Positions 19,161-28,255 of a stretch of 64,000 nucleotides of DNA are shown here, piece by piece. Origin of the DNA: Halovivax ruber XH-70. GTDB taxonomy: Archaea; Halobacteriota; Halobacteria; Halobacteriales; Natrialbaceae. Under the pieces are notes generated by a model. The model did no database searches, was not told the DNA's origin, and saw only the letters and a program-made list of their open reading frames with translations. Position numbers and translations under genes: made by a program. Every line of letters starts with the position of its first letter. Within the stretch, counting starts at the first letter, position 1. Location: the NCBI RefSeq assembly GCF_000328525.1, contig NC_019964.1, positions 1,798,001 to 1,862,000 of the forward strand. The letters run 5' to 3'.

Positions 19161-19979
19161 CTACGTGAGCATGCTCTGGGCGACCGTCGCCAGCTGCCCG
19201 TTGTCGGCTTCGGCGAGGCGGTCGTCGCCGATCTTGAGGCGCAGGCGTGGGCGACCGACGTCGATCGGAACCTTCTCCGTGTCGATTAGACCCATGTCCT
19301 CGAGCTTCGTCTTCGTGCGGCTGAACGTCGCCTTCGAGGCGATGCCGACGTCCTCGCCCCACTTGCTGATGTCGTAGAGCAGCGCTTCGTTTCGCGCCGC
19401 GACGAGCAGCGAGATCGTCACTTCGTCGAGGCCGTCGCCGTCGCCGCGGGCCGTCTCGAGCGAGTCGAGGATCGAACTGAAGTCTTCCTCGGCCTCGGGA
19501 CTGATCTCGTCCGAGAGCGTCTCTCGGACGCGCGTGATCGGCGGCGTGCGGAGGTTGAAGTCCTCGGCGTCGTCCCAGCGGTCGGCGTAGGTCTCGGTCG
19601 TCGCCGCGACGAACTCGTCGTCGTTCGAGACGAGCCCACCGACGCGGTCGGCGGCGTGGACGATCGCGATGACGGCGTCTTCTGTCACGAGAAGCGAGTT
19701 TTCAGGTGTCTCCTCGAGCGTTCGGAGCGCGAGGGCGTCCTCGTCGATGAGGTCCGCCGCGTTACTCGCGACGATGAAGTCGTCCATGACGTCCTTCAGC
19801 GTCCGCTCGTCGGCGAGCATGTGGACCATCGGGAGGTCACCGTCGTACTCCGTAGCGACCGAGACGAAATCCTCGATCGCGTCCCACGACGGGTTGACCA
19901 TGTAGACGTCTCCACTAGTTTCTGACAGTACCGTTTCGACGATATCGTCAATCTGACGATTCAGTAAATTCGAATCCAT
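19161..19979 (-). CDS. tbsP: Transcriptional regulator TbsP (DUF5821)
   Basis: A 272-residue haloarchaeal regulator of the TbsP type. The N-terminus MDSNLLNRQIDDIVETVLSE and the central HAADRVGGLVSNDDEFV segment are characteristic. The C-terminal 70 residues form a winged-helix domain (VTISLLVAARNEALLYDISKWGEDVGIASKATFSRTKTKLEDMGLI), TrmB/ArsR-like in pattern. The whole chain seems soluble. A TATA-like AAAATTAAG lies about 35 bases upstream. Family assignment is from memory of the pattern; targets are unknown here. Confidence 0.82.
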   Translation of the reverse strand: MDSNLLNRQIDDIVETVLSETSGDVYMVNPSWDAIEDFVSVATEYDGDLPMVHMLADERTLKDVMDDFIVASNAADLIDEDALALRTLEETPENSLLVTEDAVIAIVHAADRVGGLVSNDDEFVAATTETYADRWDDAEDFNLRTPPITRVRETLSDEISPEAEEDFSSILDSLETARGDGDGLDEVTISLLVAARNEALLYDISKWGEDVGIASKATFSRTKTKLEDMGLIDTEKVPIDVGRPRLRLKIGDDRLAEADNGQLATVAQSMLT

Positions 19980-20492
19980 GCCTATTGAGAAGTAAGCGGC
20001 CCGTGAGTACTTAATTTTGATGGCCCCTCTCAGGCGGTAAGTTTCACACGAGCCCCAATGAAACGTCCTCGACCGTTGAATTCTGTGATGGCATCTGGAA
20101 TCAGAGGTAGAAATTAGATGGTAGATGGCCTGATACGGGTAACGAACCCACGTTCTCAGTACAAGTCAAAAATACATACTGTAACGATGAAGACATCTTC
20201 AGGTATCTTTAAATAACTAACGGCCAAACAGCCGAATCCCTATGGGTGGCACTCACAGTCCTTGCCACGAACGGCGAATTACGTCCCCGACGACCGTGTT
20301 CACCGCTGAACGCGGTGACCGACTCCGAAAACTGCCGCGACTGTCCCGGTGGCTGACGGACGACGCCCTCGATTCACTGCTAGCAATTTCGATGAAACGC
20401 GTCAGTTCCTACGGCGGCCCGTAACATCCTCGACGGCCCGAAGGCCGAGGGAACCTTCTCCCTCTACCCTCGAACTCACCACAGCCGCCGAC
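19980..20492. other. 513-base stretch without a convincing gene; promoter-like box and hairpin
   Basis: The part next to tbsP (20000-20240) is AT-rich for this genome and holds the tbsP promoter on the minus strand. On the plus strand TTTAAATAA at 20209-20217 lies about 29 bases before an ATG at 20242 that opens a 60-codon frame to 20424. That frame has only about two-thirds G or C at third positions, far below its neighbours, so I do not call it a gene. A bulged hairpin (CCTC, GGCC, loop CGAA, GGCC, GAGG) follows near 20428-20450, just before the end of the CHAT gene from the other side. Confidence 0.5.
20209..20217 (+). promoter_or_regulatory. Candidate TATA box in the tbsP/CHAT interval
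   Basis: TTTAAATAA stands about 29 bases before an ATG on the plus strand, the normal haloarchaeal leaderless geometry. The only product would be an unconvincing 60-residue frame or a short RNA ending at the hairpin near 20450. No second promoter element can be judged by eye. Confidence 0.4.
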
Positions 20493-22655
20493 TTACGGAG
20501 ACCGCTCGTCGGTCGAGAGCTGTCGGGCCAGTCCCTGTGACCAGTACAGGTCTCCGTCGTATATCACGGGCGCGGCCGATTCTGCGAGAAACGTCGCGAC
20601 CGTCGGTCGATCGAGGATGAAATCGGTCTGATTCCCACAGAGCGACGCGTACTCGTTGTCGTCGACGTGGGGAACGTAGTACGAGCCGGTCACGTGCGTC
20701 GCGTAGCACTCGAGGGTGACGTGGTACTGTCCATCGGCGAGCGATTCGAGCGTGATCGTGGTCGGCGTTCGGTGCTCACCCTGTGTGAGCGTGTGTGTGC
20801 CGTCGCCGACGACCGCGTAATCTTTCCCCATCATGATCCGCCGTCGTGCGAGGGCGAGTGCTCGTTCGATACTGAAGCCGTTGACGAGCAGTTTGGCGAA
20901 CATCGAGCCAACCTTCACGGCGTGGTCGTTCAGCACCTGTCTGAACGTGACCGCTCCAGCGACGCTCCCGCGCTCGAGGAGGGTTCGCCCCTCGTAATAC
21001 GAGCCGCAGGCGTTCAGGAAGAACGTCTCGACCGAACACTGGTCCAGGCTCGCCGCCGAGAAATACCCGTCCGAACACCGGAGCCCGTCGTCTTCACAGT
21101 GCCCGATGTAGTGGACGAAGTCCGTCGACGACTCGAAAATATCCGTCAGCGTCGACACTGTACAGCCCTCGCGGACGGTGACGTCGATCGCGAGATCCTC
21201 GGATCGGTCGCGGTAGATGTCAGCGACGTCGGCGTGTTCTCCCTCCATAGAGGGATCGTTCAGGACGACACAGATACTCGTTCGTTCCGCCGGTTCGTCG
21301 AGGTACTCGAGTCGGTTGTAGTACGCCTCCGGCGCCGATTTGAAGACGTCGATCGGAACGCCGTCGGCGAGCCAGCCGTGAACGCTTCCCGTCCGTAACT
21401 CGGGTTTGACGATATCGACAGAAGCGACTTCGCCGGCCCCCGACCGCGTCTCTCTCCTCTCCAGCCCCACCGTGTCGAACCGTCCCTCGCCGTTATCAAG
21501 CTGCGCCACGCCAGTCTCTGACCGCTCAGTGCTACGGCCGCGGTAAAAATCGTCGAGCGACCGCTCGACCAATTCCGTCCCTTCGAGTTCGGTCGTCCGT
21601 GGCTGATAGCACAGGCTCATGCGGTCCAGCAAGAACGGTAAGACGTTCAGCAGTTCGGGATCGGGGTCGACGTACATCGACAGATGCCACTCCGGCAGGC
21701 GATGCTCGATCGCCTCGTAGGGCACGCGAAGATACGCCGCGAGTCGTTCTGCAGGCGAGGCATCGTACAGTTCCGTCGCGTCGAGATCCAGGACGTCGAG
21801 CAGTCGAGCCTCGGTGAGGAGCGTGCCGTACGGGCCGGCGTTGCGAACGAGACAATCGAGGAAGAACACCTTCCGGAGCAAGCGTTCCACCTCGCGTTCG
21901 AAGGCAGGGAACGGCGAAAACGACGCCTCGATCCCCGCATCGGGAATCCGCAACACCGGTTGGTCGATCGGGGCCGTCTCGACCGTCGCCTGGAGGTAGT
22001 ACGACAGCGGCGCGACGACGAACAGCCACTCGTATGCGGGCGGAACCCGAATCTCGATTCCCGTCTCCTTTCGGCGAGAGCTGACCTGATCCGGGATCTC
22101 GAGTTCGTCACCGACCGAGAGTAACGGCGGGTGACCGCGAAGCGTCGGATAGGATCGATCCGGACCCGTAGTCTTGAGCGAGGTCGATAGATACGAAAGC
22201 GCCGTTGCGAGGGCGTCCGGTGATTCGGGAACGGTGATCGTCCCGATCGGAAACTCCTGGCGACTCCGGAAGCCCAGGAGGACCCGACGGCGGTCCGGGA
22301 ACGAGATAACGACCGACTCGAAGTCGTCGGTTCGGCCGATTCGCACTCGACCGGTCGCTCTCACGTAGGTCTTGATCTCCGTGTCGACGTCGATCACGTA
22401 CTCGCCGGCGGGGAGCGACAGTGCCTCACCAGTCGGGTGCAGTTCGTGCTGCGTTCCCGTTCCGAGTGACCGGGCGTAGACGACGGCGTGCGGGAAGCGC
22501 AGCTCCGTCGCCGTCCCCGAGAGTACCTCGTCCACCGGGCGAGAGATATCCGCATCGGACCGCGCGACGTCAAGCAGGTCCCCGGAGACGAGAAGTTCGG
22601 TCGTATCAGAGTCCACAACCCGAAGGTGGTCACCCCCCACCTCCCACTCGATCAT
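20493..22655 (-). CDS. CHAT-domain (caspase-like) cysteine protease
   Basis: A 720-residue protein whose last third matches the CHAT peptidase fold of clan CD. In order come a strand SICVVLNDP, a second strand and helix, the catalytic His motif FVHYIGHC (His519), then VETFFLNACGS with the nucleophile Cys550, and the trailing GAVTFRQVLNDHAVKVGSMFAKLLVNGFSIERALALARR helix pair. Residues 1 to about 430 are beta-rich and not recognised; no TPR repeats or membrane segment are visible. After the protease lies a beta-rich end (about residues 620-720). The gene has its own TATA (ACTAATTAG about 30 bases upstream) and no operon partner, so any substrate is encoded elsewhere. The CHAT call is from motifs; the role is unknown. 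Confidence 0.8.
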   Translation of the reverse strand: MIEWEVGGDHLRVVDSDTTELLVSGDLLDVARSDADISRPVDEVLSGTATELRFPHAVVYARSLGTGTQHELHPTGEALSLPAGEYVIDVDTEIKTYVRATGRVRIGRTDDFESVVISFPDRRRVLLGFRSRQEFPIGTITVPESPDALATALSYLSTSLKTTGPDRSYPTLRGHPPLLSVGDELEIPDQVSSRRKETGIEIRVPPAYEWLFVVAPLSYYLQATVETAPIDQPVLRIPDAGIEASFSPFPAFEREVERLLRKVFFLDCLVRNAGPYGTLLTEARLLDVLDLDATELYDASPAERLAAYLRVPYEAIEHRLPEWHLSMYVDPDPELLNVLPFLLDRMSLCYQPRTTELEGTELVERSLDDFYRGRSTERSETGVAQLDNGEGRFDTVGLERRETRSGAGEVASVDIVKPELRTGSVHGWLADGVPIDVFKSAPEAYYNRLEYLDEPAERTSICVVLNDPSMEGEHADVADIYRDRSEDLAIDVTVREGCTVSTLTDIFESSTDFVHYIGHCEDDGLRCSDGYFSAASLDQCSVETFFLNACGSYYEGRTLLERGSVAGAVTFRQVLNDHAVKVGSMFAKLLVNGFSIERALALARRRIMMGKDYAVVGDGTHTLTQGEHRTPTTITLESLADGQYHVTLECYATHVTGSYYVPHVDDNEYASLCGNQTDFILDRPTVATFLAESAAPVIYDGDLYWSQGLARQLSTDERSP

Positions 22656-22808
22656 TCGGCTTAGCGAATGCGCACGAAGCTAATTAGTTGTATCGGACGA
22701 AGTTCAGACAGATAACACGTTCCACGGGACGCATAGGTGGGTACTCACACCAGTCCGTTCGATGACGAGAGAGGTACACTTATGGCCTGGCCGGGCCGCC
22801 TATCGCGT

Positions 22809-24056
22809 ATGGACCACGAGGCTGTCCGGGCCGTCGATCCGGCCGTGGCGGACGCACTGGAGGCAGAAGTCGAACGCCAGCGGAACTCGCTGCAGATGAT
22901 CGCCAGCGAGAACCACGTCAGCGAGGCGGTACTCGGCGCGCAGGGAAGCGCCCTGACGAACAAGTACGCCGAAGGCTACCCAGGGGCACGCTACTACGGT
23001 GGCTGTGAACACGCAGACACCGTCGAGAACCTCGCCATCGAGCGGGCGAAAGAGCTCTTCGGCGCCGAGCACGTCAACGTCCAGCCCCACTCGGGGACAC
23101 AGGCCAACCAGGCCGTCTACTACGCCATGCTGGACCCCGGCGACAAGATCCTCTCACTCGATCTGAATCACGGCGGGCACCTGAGCCACGGTCACCCGGC
23201 GAACTTCACCGGTCAGCTCTACGAGGTCGAACAGTACGAGGTCGATGCGGAGACGGGCTACATCGATTACGACGGGCTCGCCGAGCAGGCCGAGGCGTTC
23301 GAGCCCGACATCATCGTCTCGGGGTACTCCGCGTACCCGCGCGAGATCGAGTGGGAGACGATCCAGTCCGTCGCCGACACGGTCGACGCCTTGCACCTGG
23401 CCGACATCGCCCACATCACGGGCCTCGTCGCCGCAGGGGTCCACGACTCGCCCGTCGGTGTCGCCGACTTCGTCACCGGGAGCACCCACAAGACGATCCG
23501 GGCGGGCCGGGGCGGCATCGTCATGACGAGCGAGGCGTACGCCGACGACATCGATTCGGCGGTCTTCCCCGGCGGTCAGGGCGGTCCGCTCATGCACAAC
23601 GTCGCGGGGAAAGCCGTCGGGTTCGGCGAGGCGCTCGAACCCGCGTTCGAGGAGTACGCCGCCCAGACGGTAGCGAACGCGAACGCACTCGGGGAGACGC
23701 TCGTCGACCACGGCTTCTCGCTCGTCTCGGGCGGCACCGACAACCACCTCGTCCTCGTCGACCTGCGAGAGTCCCACCCCGACACCTCCGGTGGCGACGC
23801 CGAGGACGCACTGGAAGCCGCGGACATCGTCCTCAACGCCAACACGGTCCCCGACGAGACGCGCAGCCCGTTCGATCCGAGCGGGATCCGTGCCGGCACG
23901 CCGGCGCTGACGACGCGTGGCTTCGACGAAGACGACGTCCGACTCGTCGGTGAGTTGATCGCGCGCGTCGTCGATGCGCCCGAAGACGAGACCGTCCGCG
24001 AGTCTGTCCGTGAAGACGTCGCCGACCTCTGTGCGGCAAACCCGCTCTACGAGTAG
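22809..24056 (+). CDS. glyA: Serine hydroxymethyltransferase GlyA
   Basis: A 415-residue PLP enzyme that interconverts serine and glycine while loading the one-carbon unit on a folate carrier. The N-terminal QMIASENHVSEAVLGAQGS and YYGGCEHADTVENLA, the PLP motif GSTHKTIRAGRGG with Lys228, and the C-terminal GIRAGTPALTTRGF all match. Start 22809 is supported by a CACTTATGG box about 27 bases upstream; an upstream in-frame ATG overlaps that box. FolD, encoded on the same strand 0.7 kb downstream, uses the product. Confidence 0.96.
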   Translation: MDHEAVRAVDPAVADALEAEVERQRNSLQMIASENHVSEAVLGAQGSALTNKYAEGYPGARYYGGCEHADTVENLAIERAKELFGAEHVNVQPHSGTQANQAVYYAMLDPGDKILSLDLNHGGHLSHGHPANFTGQLYEVEQYEVDAETGYIDYDGLAEQAEAFEPDIIVSGYSAYPREIEWETIQSVADTVDALHLADIAHITGLVAAGVHDSPVGVADFVTGSTHKTIRAGRGGIVMTSEAYADDIDSAVFPGGQGGPLMHNVAGKAVGFGEALEPAFEEYAAQTVANANALGETLVDHGFSLVSGGTDNHLVLVDLRESHPDTSGGDAEDALEAADIVLNANTVPDETRSPFDPSGIRAGTPALTTRGFDEDDVRLVGELIARVVDAPEDETVRESVREDVADLCAANPLYE

Positions 24057-24148
24057 CGACTGGCTGCAATCGACCCTTCGTCGCAGACGGCGTTTCTTCT
24101 CACGATTTCGAGAACAGATCGACCGGTTCGTCTTCGGACACGGGTATG

Positions 24149-24598
24149 TCACTCGACGTCGGCCGACGTCTCTTCCGCCGTGGGCCCTCCATCTTCGTTC
24201 AGGCTTGCTGTCGCGTCGCCGTCGTCCGAGTCGAGAGCGTCGAGAATGGCGTCGGTCGTCTCCCTGAGTTCCACGGCGAGGGTTGCGTCGACCGAAACCA
24301 GCACGCCGGCAGTCTCGGAGGTCGCCACGTTCATCTCAGTCGCACCATCGAACACCCGGTAGGTACATCGGAGTTCGTCATGCACGAACAGCGACTCCTG
24401 CGTGGGCCGATCCATCGCCTCCAGGCGTAGCGTCCGGAACACCCGACCGTGGTCCTCCGCGTCGTACAGCGACTCGACGTCGTCGCGCATGTAGCGGATC
24501 TCGATCCCGTCTTCGCCGTAGGCGGCGACACTTCGGAGTCCGTCGCCGAACCGGTCTGTCACGACGGCATACAGTTCGTCCACCCGACGATCGCTCAT
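24149..24598 (-). CDS. Hypothetical acidic protein
   Basis: A 149-residue acidic protein of unknown family. Residues 1-115 look like a compact alpha/beta domain (VDELYAVVTDRFGDGLRSVAAYGEDGIEIRYM, then EDHGRVFRTLRLEAMDRPTQESLFVHDELRCTYRVFDGATEMNVA). The last 30 residues are an acidic, disordered-looking tail. It lies between glyA and folD on the opposite strand. There are no Cys pairs or membrane segments. Codon use is normal for the region, which is the main reason to accept it. Confidence 0.7.
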   Translation of the reverse strand: MSDRRVDELYAVVTDRFGDGLRSVAAYGEDGIEIRYMRDDVESLYDAEDHGRVFRTLRLEAMDRPTQESLFVHDELRCTYRVFDGATEMNVATSETAGVLVSVDATLAVELRETTDAILDALDSDDGDATASLNEDGGPTAEETSADVE

Positions 24599-24781
24599 AG
24601 CGAAGGGTACGGGCGGAGCACCGTAAACCTAGACGTCGGCGGTAACCGTTGCCGATCATGATAGGCGACTGGTAGGGATCGTCCGGCACTGGGCCGGCGA
24701 TCGACTCCGTCTGCGATCGTCGAGTGCCGCTCCCGAACACAAAGCCGAGGCTTCTTTACGGTCGCCTGCGGCGGTTCCAGT

Positions 24782-25675
24782 ATGGCCGAACACATCGACG
24801 GGAACGCGGTCGCCGCGGAGATCCGGAGCGAACTGGAAGGCGCGATCGAAACGCTGGCCGACGCGGGCGCTCGCCCGGGACTTGCAACGGTACTGATGGG
24901 AGACGATCCCGCGAGCCAGACCTACGTGAACATGAAGCAACGCGACTGCGAGGAGGTCGGTATCGAGGGTCACCACATCGACGTCGACGGCGACGCCGAT
25001 CCGGAGACGCTCTACGAGACGATCGACTCGCTGAACGCCGACGACGACGTCCACGGCTACCTTGTGCAGGATCCCGTTCCGGACCACGTCGACTATCGCG
25101 AAGTGATCCGCCGGATCGCACCCGAAAAGGACGTCGACGGCTTCCACCCGGAGAACGTCGGCCGACTCGTCGCCGGCGACGCCCGATTCCGGCCCTGTAC
25201 GCCCCACGGTGTCCAGAAGTTGCTCGAGGCGTCCGACGTCGAGACCGAGGGCGCCGACGTGACGATCGTCGGCCGATCGCGCATCGTGGGCAAGCCGCTT
25301 GCCAACCTCCTCGTACAGAAAGCAGACGACGGCAACGCGACCGTGACGGTCTGTCACTCCCGGACCGAGGACCTCGCGGCGAAGACACGCCAGGCCGACA
25401 TCCTCGTGGCGGCCGTCGGCGTTCCCAACATGATCGACGAATCGATGGTGAGCGACGGAACCGTCGTAATCGACGTCGGGATCAACCGCGTGGACGCCGA
25501 CACCGAGAAGGGCTACGAACTGGTCGGCGACGTCGACTTCGATGCCGTCGAACCGAAGGCGAGCAAGATCACGCCCGTCCCCGGCGGCGTCGGTCCGATG
25601 ACCCGCGCGATGTTGCTCTACAACACCGTCAAGGCGGCCAGCATTCAGGAAGGCGTCGAGGTCGACCTGCCCTAG
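24782..25675 (+). CDS. folD: Methylenetetrahydrofolate dehydrogenase/cyclohydrolase FolD
   Basis: A 297-residue bifunctional enzyme that oxidises methylene-tetrahydrofolate with NADP+ and hydrolyses the methenyl form to 10-formyl-tetrahydrofolate. Tyr48 and Lys52 of the YVNMK motif are the cyclohydrolase residues; PCTPHGVQKLLE, the dinucleotide site IVGRSRIVGKPLANLL and the ending KITPVPGGVGPMTRAML complete the signature. The start has a CTTTACGG box about 27 bases upstream. With GlyA it forms the one-carbon module of this region. Confidence 0.96.
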   Translation: MAEHIDGNAVAAEIRSELEGAIETLADAGARPGLATVLMGDDPASQTYVNMKQRDCEEVGIEGHHIDVDGDADPETLYETIDSLNADDDVHGYLVQDPVPDHVDYREVIRRIAPEKDVDGFHPENVGRLVAGDARFRPCTPHGVQKLLEASDVETEGADVTIVGRSRIVGKPLANLLVQKADDGNATVTVCHSRTEDLAAKTRQADILVAAVGVPNMIDESMVSDGTVVIDVGINRVDADTEKGYELVGDVDFDAVEPKASKITPVPGGVGPMTRAMLLYNTVKAASIQEGVEVDLP

Positions 25676-25837
25676 CTCGGCCACGTTCGCCCGAGCAAGC
25701 GTACTGACAGCTTCTTCATTCTTCGCCCGAACAACCGGCCGGACTGATACCTCGTTCTGTGGACCGGAAGCAAGTTTCGCCACCCGGACAGTGCCGCGAG
25801 ACACAGCTATTTCCCGTCGAAGAGCCACTAGTCACCC

Positions 25838-26455
25838 ATGAGCGACGAATCCATTCCCGTGAGCGCGGACCGACCTGACAGCCCGATGCGGACCACCGGG
25901 ACCGACCACGTCACCATCTGGGGGTCGAACGCCGAGGACACGATCGCGTTCTACCGCGACGTACTCGGGATGCGCCTCGTGCTTCGCCAGCCGAACCTCG
26001 ACGATCCCTCACAGACCCACCTGTTCTTCGACACCGGCGATGGGCGAATCGTCACCTTCTTCGTCGGCGACCGGCCGTCGAACCCGAACCCACAGCGCGG
26101 CGGCGTCGGCTCCGTCCACCACCTCGCCTTTCGCTTCGCCCCGGAACGGTTCGAAGAGGTCATGGAAGCCCTCGACGAGGGGGGGCGGGGCTACAACGTC
26201 TTCGATCGCGGCATCTTCCAGTCACTGTACACGCACGACCAGGACGGGCTCGTGATCGAACTCACGACGGACAAGTACGACATCCCCGACGACGAGCGCG
26301 CGGAGGTCCTCGCGACGACCCAGCGCATCCGTGAGGAAGATGGCGCCGAGTACGCGAAAGACGAACACATGCGGGCGGCGCTCGACGAACTCGGGATCGA
26401 CGCCGAGGCCCACGACCTGCCCGACGCGGCGAGCGGTGTCGGCGGGATCGACTGA
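25838..26455 (+). CDS. VOC-superfamily protein (glyoxalase/dioxygenase-like)
   Basis: A 205-residue protein of the vicinal-oxygen-chelate fold. A single visible module reads DHVTIWGSNAEDTIAFYRDVLGMRLVLRQPN and later SVHHLAFRF and LYTHDQDGLVIELTTD, giving His, His and Glu as likely metal ligands. This resembles glyoxalase or ring-cleaving dioxygenase-like enzymes common in Halobacteria. The C-terminal 50 residues are charged helix. A start at internal Met17 would keep the full domain, so the exact N-terminus is uncertain. The substrate is unknown. Confidence 0.85.
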   Translation: MSDESIPVSADRPDSPMRTTGTDHVTIWGSNAEDTIAFYRDVLGMRLVLRQPNLDDPSQTHLFFDTGDGRIVTFFVGDRPSNPNPQRGGVGSVHHLAFRFAPERFEEVMEALDEGGRGYNVFDRGIFQSLYTHDQDGLVIELTTDKYDIPDDERAEVLATTQRIREEDGAEYAKDEHMRAALDELGIDAEAHDLPDAASGVGGID

Positions 26456-26457
26456 GC

Positions 26458-26464
26458 AAAAAAA
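26458..26464 (-). terminator. T7 run after the zinc-ribbon gene
   Basis: Seven A on the plus strand (T on the minus strand) lie 7 bases past the stop of the minus-strand gene at 26471, inside the short gap between two convergent genes. T runs are the main archaeal termination signal. Confidence 0.55.
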
Positions 26465-26470
26465 GGAGAC

Positions 26471-27193
26471 TCAGTCGCGGTAATCCAGGTCGTCCAGCTG
26501 GGCGACGATCTCGGCTGCATCAGTTTTCCCCTCACCCCGAAGTGCGTCGCCGAGCGATCGGGTGGCCGACAGGATGGTGCCTGCAGTCACGGGATCGACG
26601 TCGCCGTCGAGCCCGTCGAGTCGCGTCGCGTGGTCGCCTAGCGCTTCGATCGCTGTCGTCGTCTCCGAATCGAGCGAGCGGTCAGCAGCCCAGTCGGTGA
26701 TGGCCCGTCGATAGTCCGTGACAGCACGGGCGACCGCGATTCCTCGGGCCGCTCGCAGCGAGGGCGGCACGTCGGCTGCGGGCGGTCGCGTTCCGTCGTC
26801 GGCGTCTCGCAACAGGCTGAGAACGTACAGTTGCTCGTCGTCCCCCAGCGAGCGGTGCCCGACGAGCAAGCCGTGAACGGATCGCAACTCGAGGGCCGCG
26901 ACGTAGGTTTCGTCCAGGGGGCGCAGGTCGCCACCGGCGATGAACCCGCGGCGGGCGACGTACGTTCGGCACCGATCCGTCGCGTCCCCGACGACGTCGA
27001 CGAGCGGTCGATCGTTCACGTCCGCCCGGACGTCGGTGAGGTCTAGCGTGACGGCCGCGTCCGTGTGCTCGCGGCGGTCGCCAGAACCCACACTACGGAG
27101 ACTGCCACAGCCGGGACACGAGACCGAGCCCGTCTCGAAGTACGACCAGCGCGTCCCACACTCGGTGCACTCGCGCTCGCCCCGTACCTTCAT
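26471..27193 (-). CDS. Zinc-ribbon protein of unknown function
   Basis: A 240-residue haloarchaeal protein. The N-terminal 40 residues form a zinc ribbon: CTECGTRW and CPGCGSLR (Cys pairs about 18 residues apart). The rest is mainly helical, with a FIAGGDLRPLDETYVAALELRSVHGLL stretch and a terminal region that resembles a helical bundle. TFIIB-like ribbons are used in transcription and RNA binding, but nothing else ties this one to either. The start at 27193 leaves the ribbon intact; a start 9 codons earlier adds nothing recognisable. Confidence 0.75.
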   Translation of the reverse strand: MKVRGERECTECGTRWSYFETGSVSCPGCGSLRSVGSGDRREHTDAAVTLDLTDVRADVNDRPLVDVVGDATDRCRTYVARRGFIAGGDLRPLDETYVAALELRSVHGLLVGHRSLGDDEQLYVLSLLRDADDGTRPPAADVPPSLRAARGIAVARAVTDYRRAITDWAADRSLDSETTTAIEALGDHATRLDGLDGDVDPVTAGTILSATRSLGDALRGEGKTDAAEIVAQLDDLDYRD

Positions 27194-27357
27194 ACGCGAC
27201 GGTTCACTCGCCAGACGCAAATGCGCATCGACAGTGGCCCGAGGGGAACGCTTACGTGGGTCCGAGAAAAATCCTCACGCGATGACACGGAGTACCCACG
27301 CTCCTGATCGAGAAATTCGCCGGTGATGGAATCGCCGTTCGACGAACCAGGTCGTCG

Positions 27358-27762
27358 ATGATCGTCGACGATCGGTCTTCCACGCTGGAGGTTCGCGTCA
27401 CCGGCTCTGTCTTCGAACTGTCCGAGTCGACAGCCAGAGCACTCTACCGGGCGCTCGACGACGCACTGCCGAACGAGCACGAATTCTGCAAAACGATCGG
27501 GATCCATCGCGACGATGGCCGATACGTCGTCGAACGCCGCGGCGCGACCTCGAGTGGCCACAGAAAGGTGTTCGACTCGTTCGATGCATTGGGTGACCGT
27601 TACGCGTCACTCCCGAAGACGATTACTGCCAGTGACCTCGACGGACCGGGACTGTCAGGCAGTCGGCGACACGCCGTTCTCTGGCACCTGATCGAACACC
27701 CCGCGTTCGACTGTGAACTCGATCGCAAGCAGCCGCTTACCGCGGTAAAGCGCGACGTGTAG
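27358..27762 (+). CDS. Hypothetical protein, 134 residues
   Basis: An uncharacterised protein. The first half (STLEVRVTGSVFELSESTARALYRALDDALP, then CKTIGIHRDDGRYVVERRGATSSGHRKVFDSF) reads as a small alpha/beta domain, and the second half is helical with a HAVLWHLIEHPAFDCELD motif. No catalytic pattern stands out. Third-position GC bias supports coding. It precedes the 48-residue gene at 27855 on the same strand. Confidence 0.65.
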   Translation: MIVDDRSSTLEVRVTGSVFELSESTARALYRALDDALPNEHEFCKTIGIHRDDGRYVVERRGATSSGHRKVFDSFDALGDRYASLPKTITASDLDGPGLSGSRRHAVLWHLIEHPAFDCELDRKQPLTAVKRDV

Positions 27763-27854
27763 CGATCAACGAACTGGCACACGCTGGCCGTTTTGGGTCC
27801 GACTCGACACAGCGGACAGGTTGAAGGCCACGCACCCGGGACTACCCTGTGTCT

Positions 27855-28001
27855 ATGCGAGACGAATCCGAAATCCGCGACCAGTACGACTTCCTGACCG
27901 AAGAACTGGAGAGCGAGGAGATGCGTCACGAGGGCGTCAAGCAGATGTTCACGTACTACAAGCGAGCACTCGGCTGGGTCCTCGAAGAGGAACACATGTG
28001 A
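27855..28001 (+). CDS. 48-residue conserved-looking small protein
   Basis: A short gene reading MRDESEIRDQYDFLTEELES...QMFTYYKRALGWVLEEEHM. It is a highly charged, almost wholly helical peptide with an amphipathic heptad-like pattern in the first half and a hydrophobic Tyr/Trp face in the second. Third codon positions are almost all G or C, unlike the surrounding non-coding DNA. I remember similar small proteins in other Halobacteria but cannot verify it. A non-coding region of about 670 bases follows. Function is unknown. Confidence 0.7.
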   Translation: MRDESEIRDQYDFLTEELESEEMRHEGVKQMFTYYKRALGWVLEEEHM

Positions 28002-28255
28002 CGAGGGTGAGCCAGTGGACCCAGCCGAGTGCCCGCTTGCGGCGGTTCGTCGGCTGCACAGGAGCGAGACATCGATCGGACGCGTATTGTCAGTTAAAGA
28101 CGGAATGAACGCGGAGCCCGAACCAGAACTCGCCGGTGCATTGAGCTGCACGTCTCGTCGAGGTGCTCGCCGTCCGGTCCTGACCCGTCACACTGGGGCA
28201 ATCCCGACGATGGTCACCATCTCGAACTGTTCGGACCTGCGGAACGCGTGTCGAT

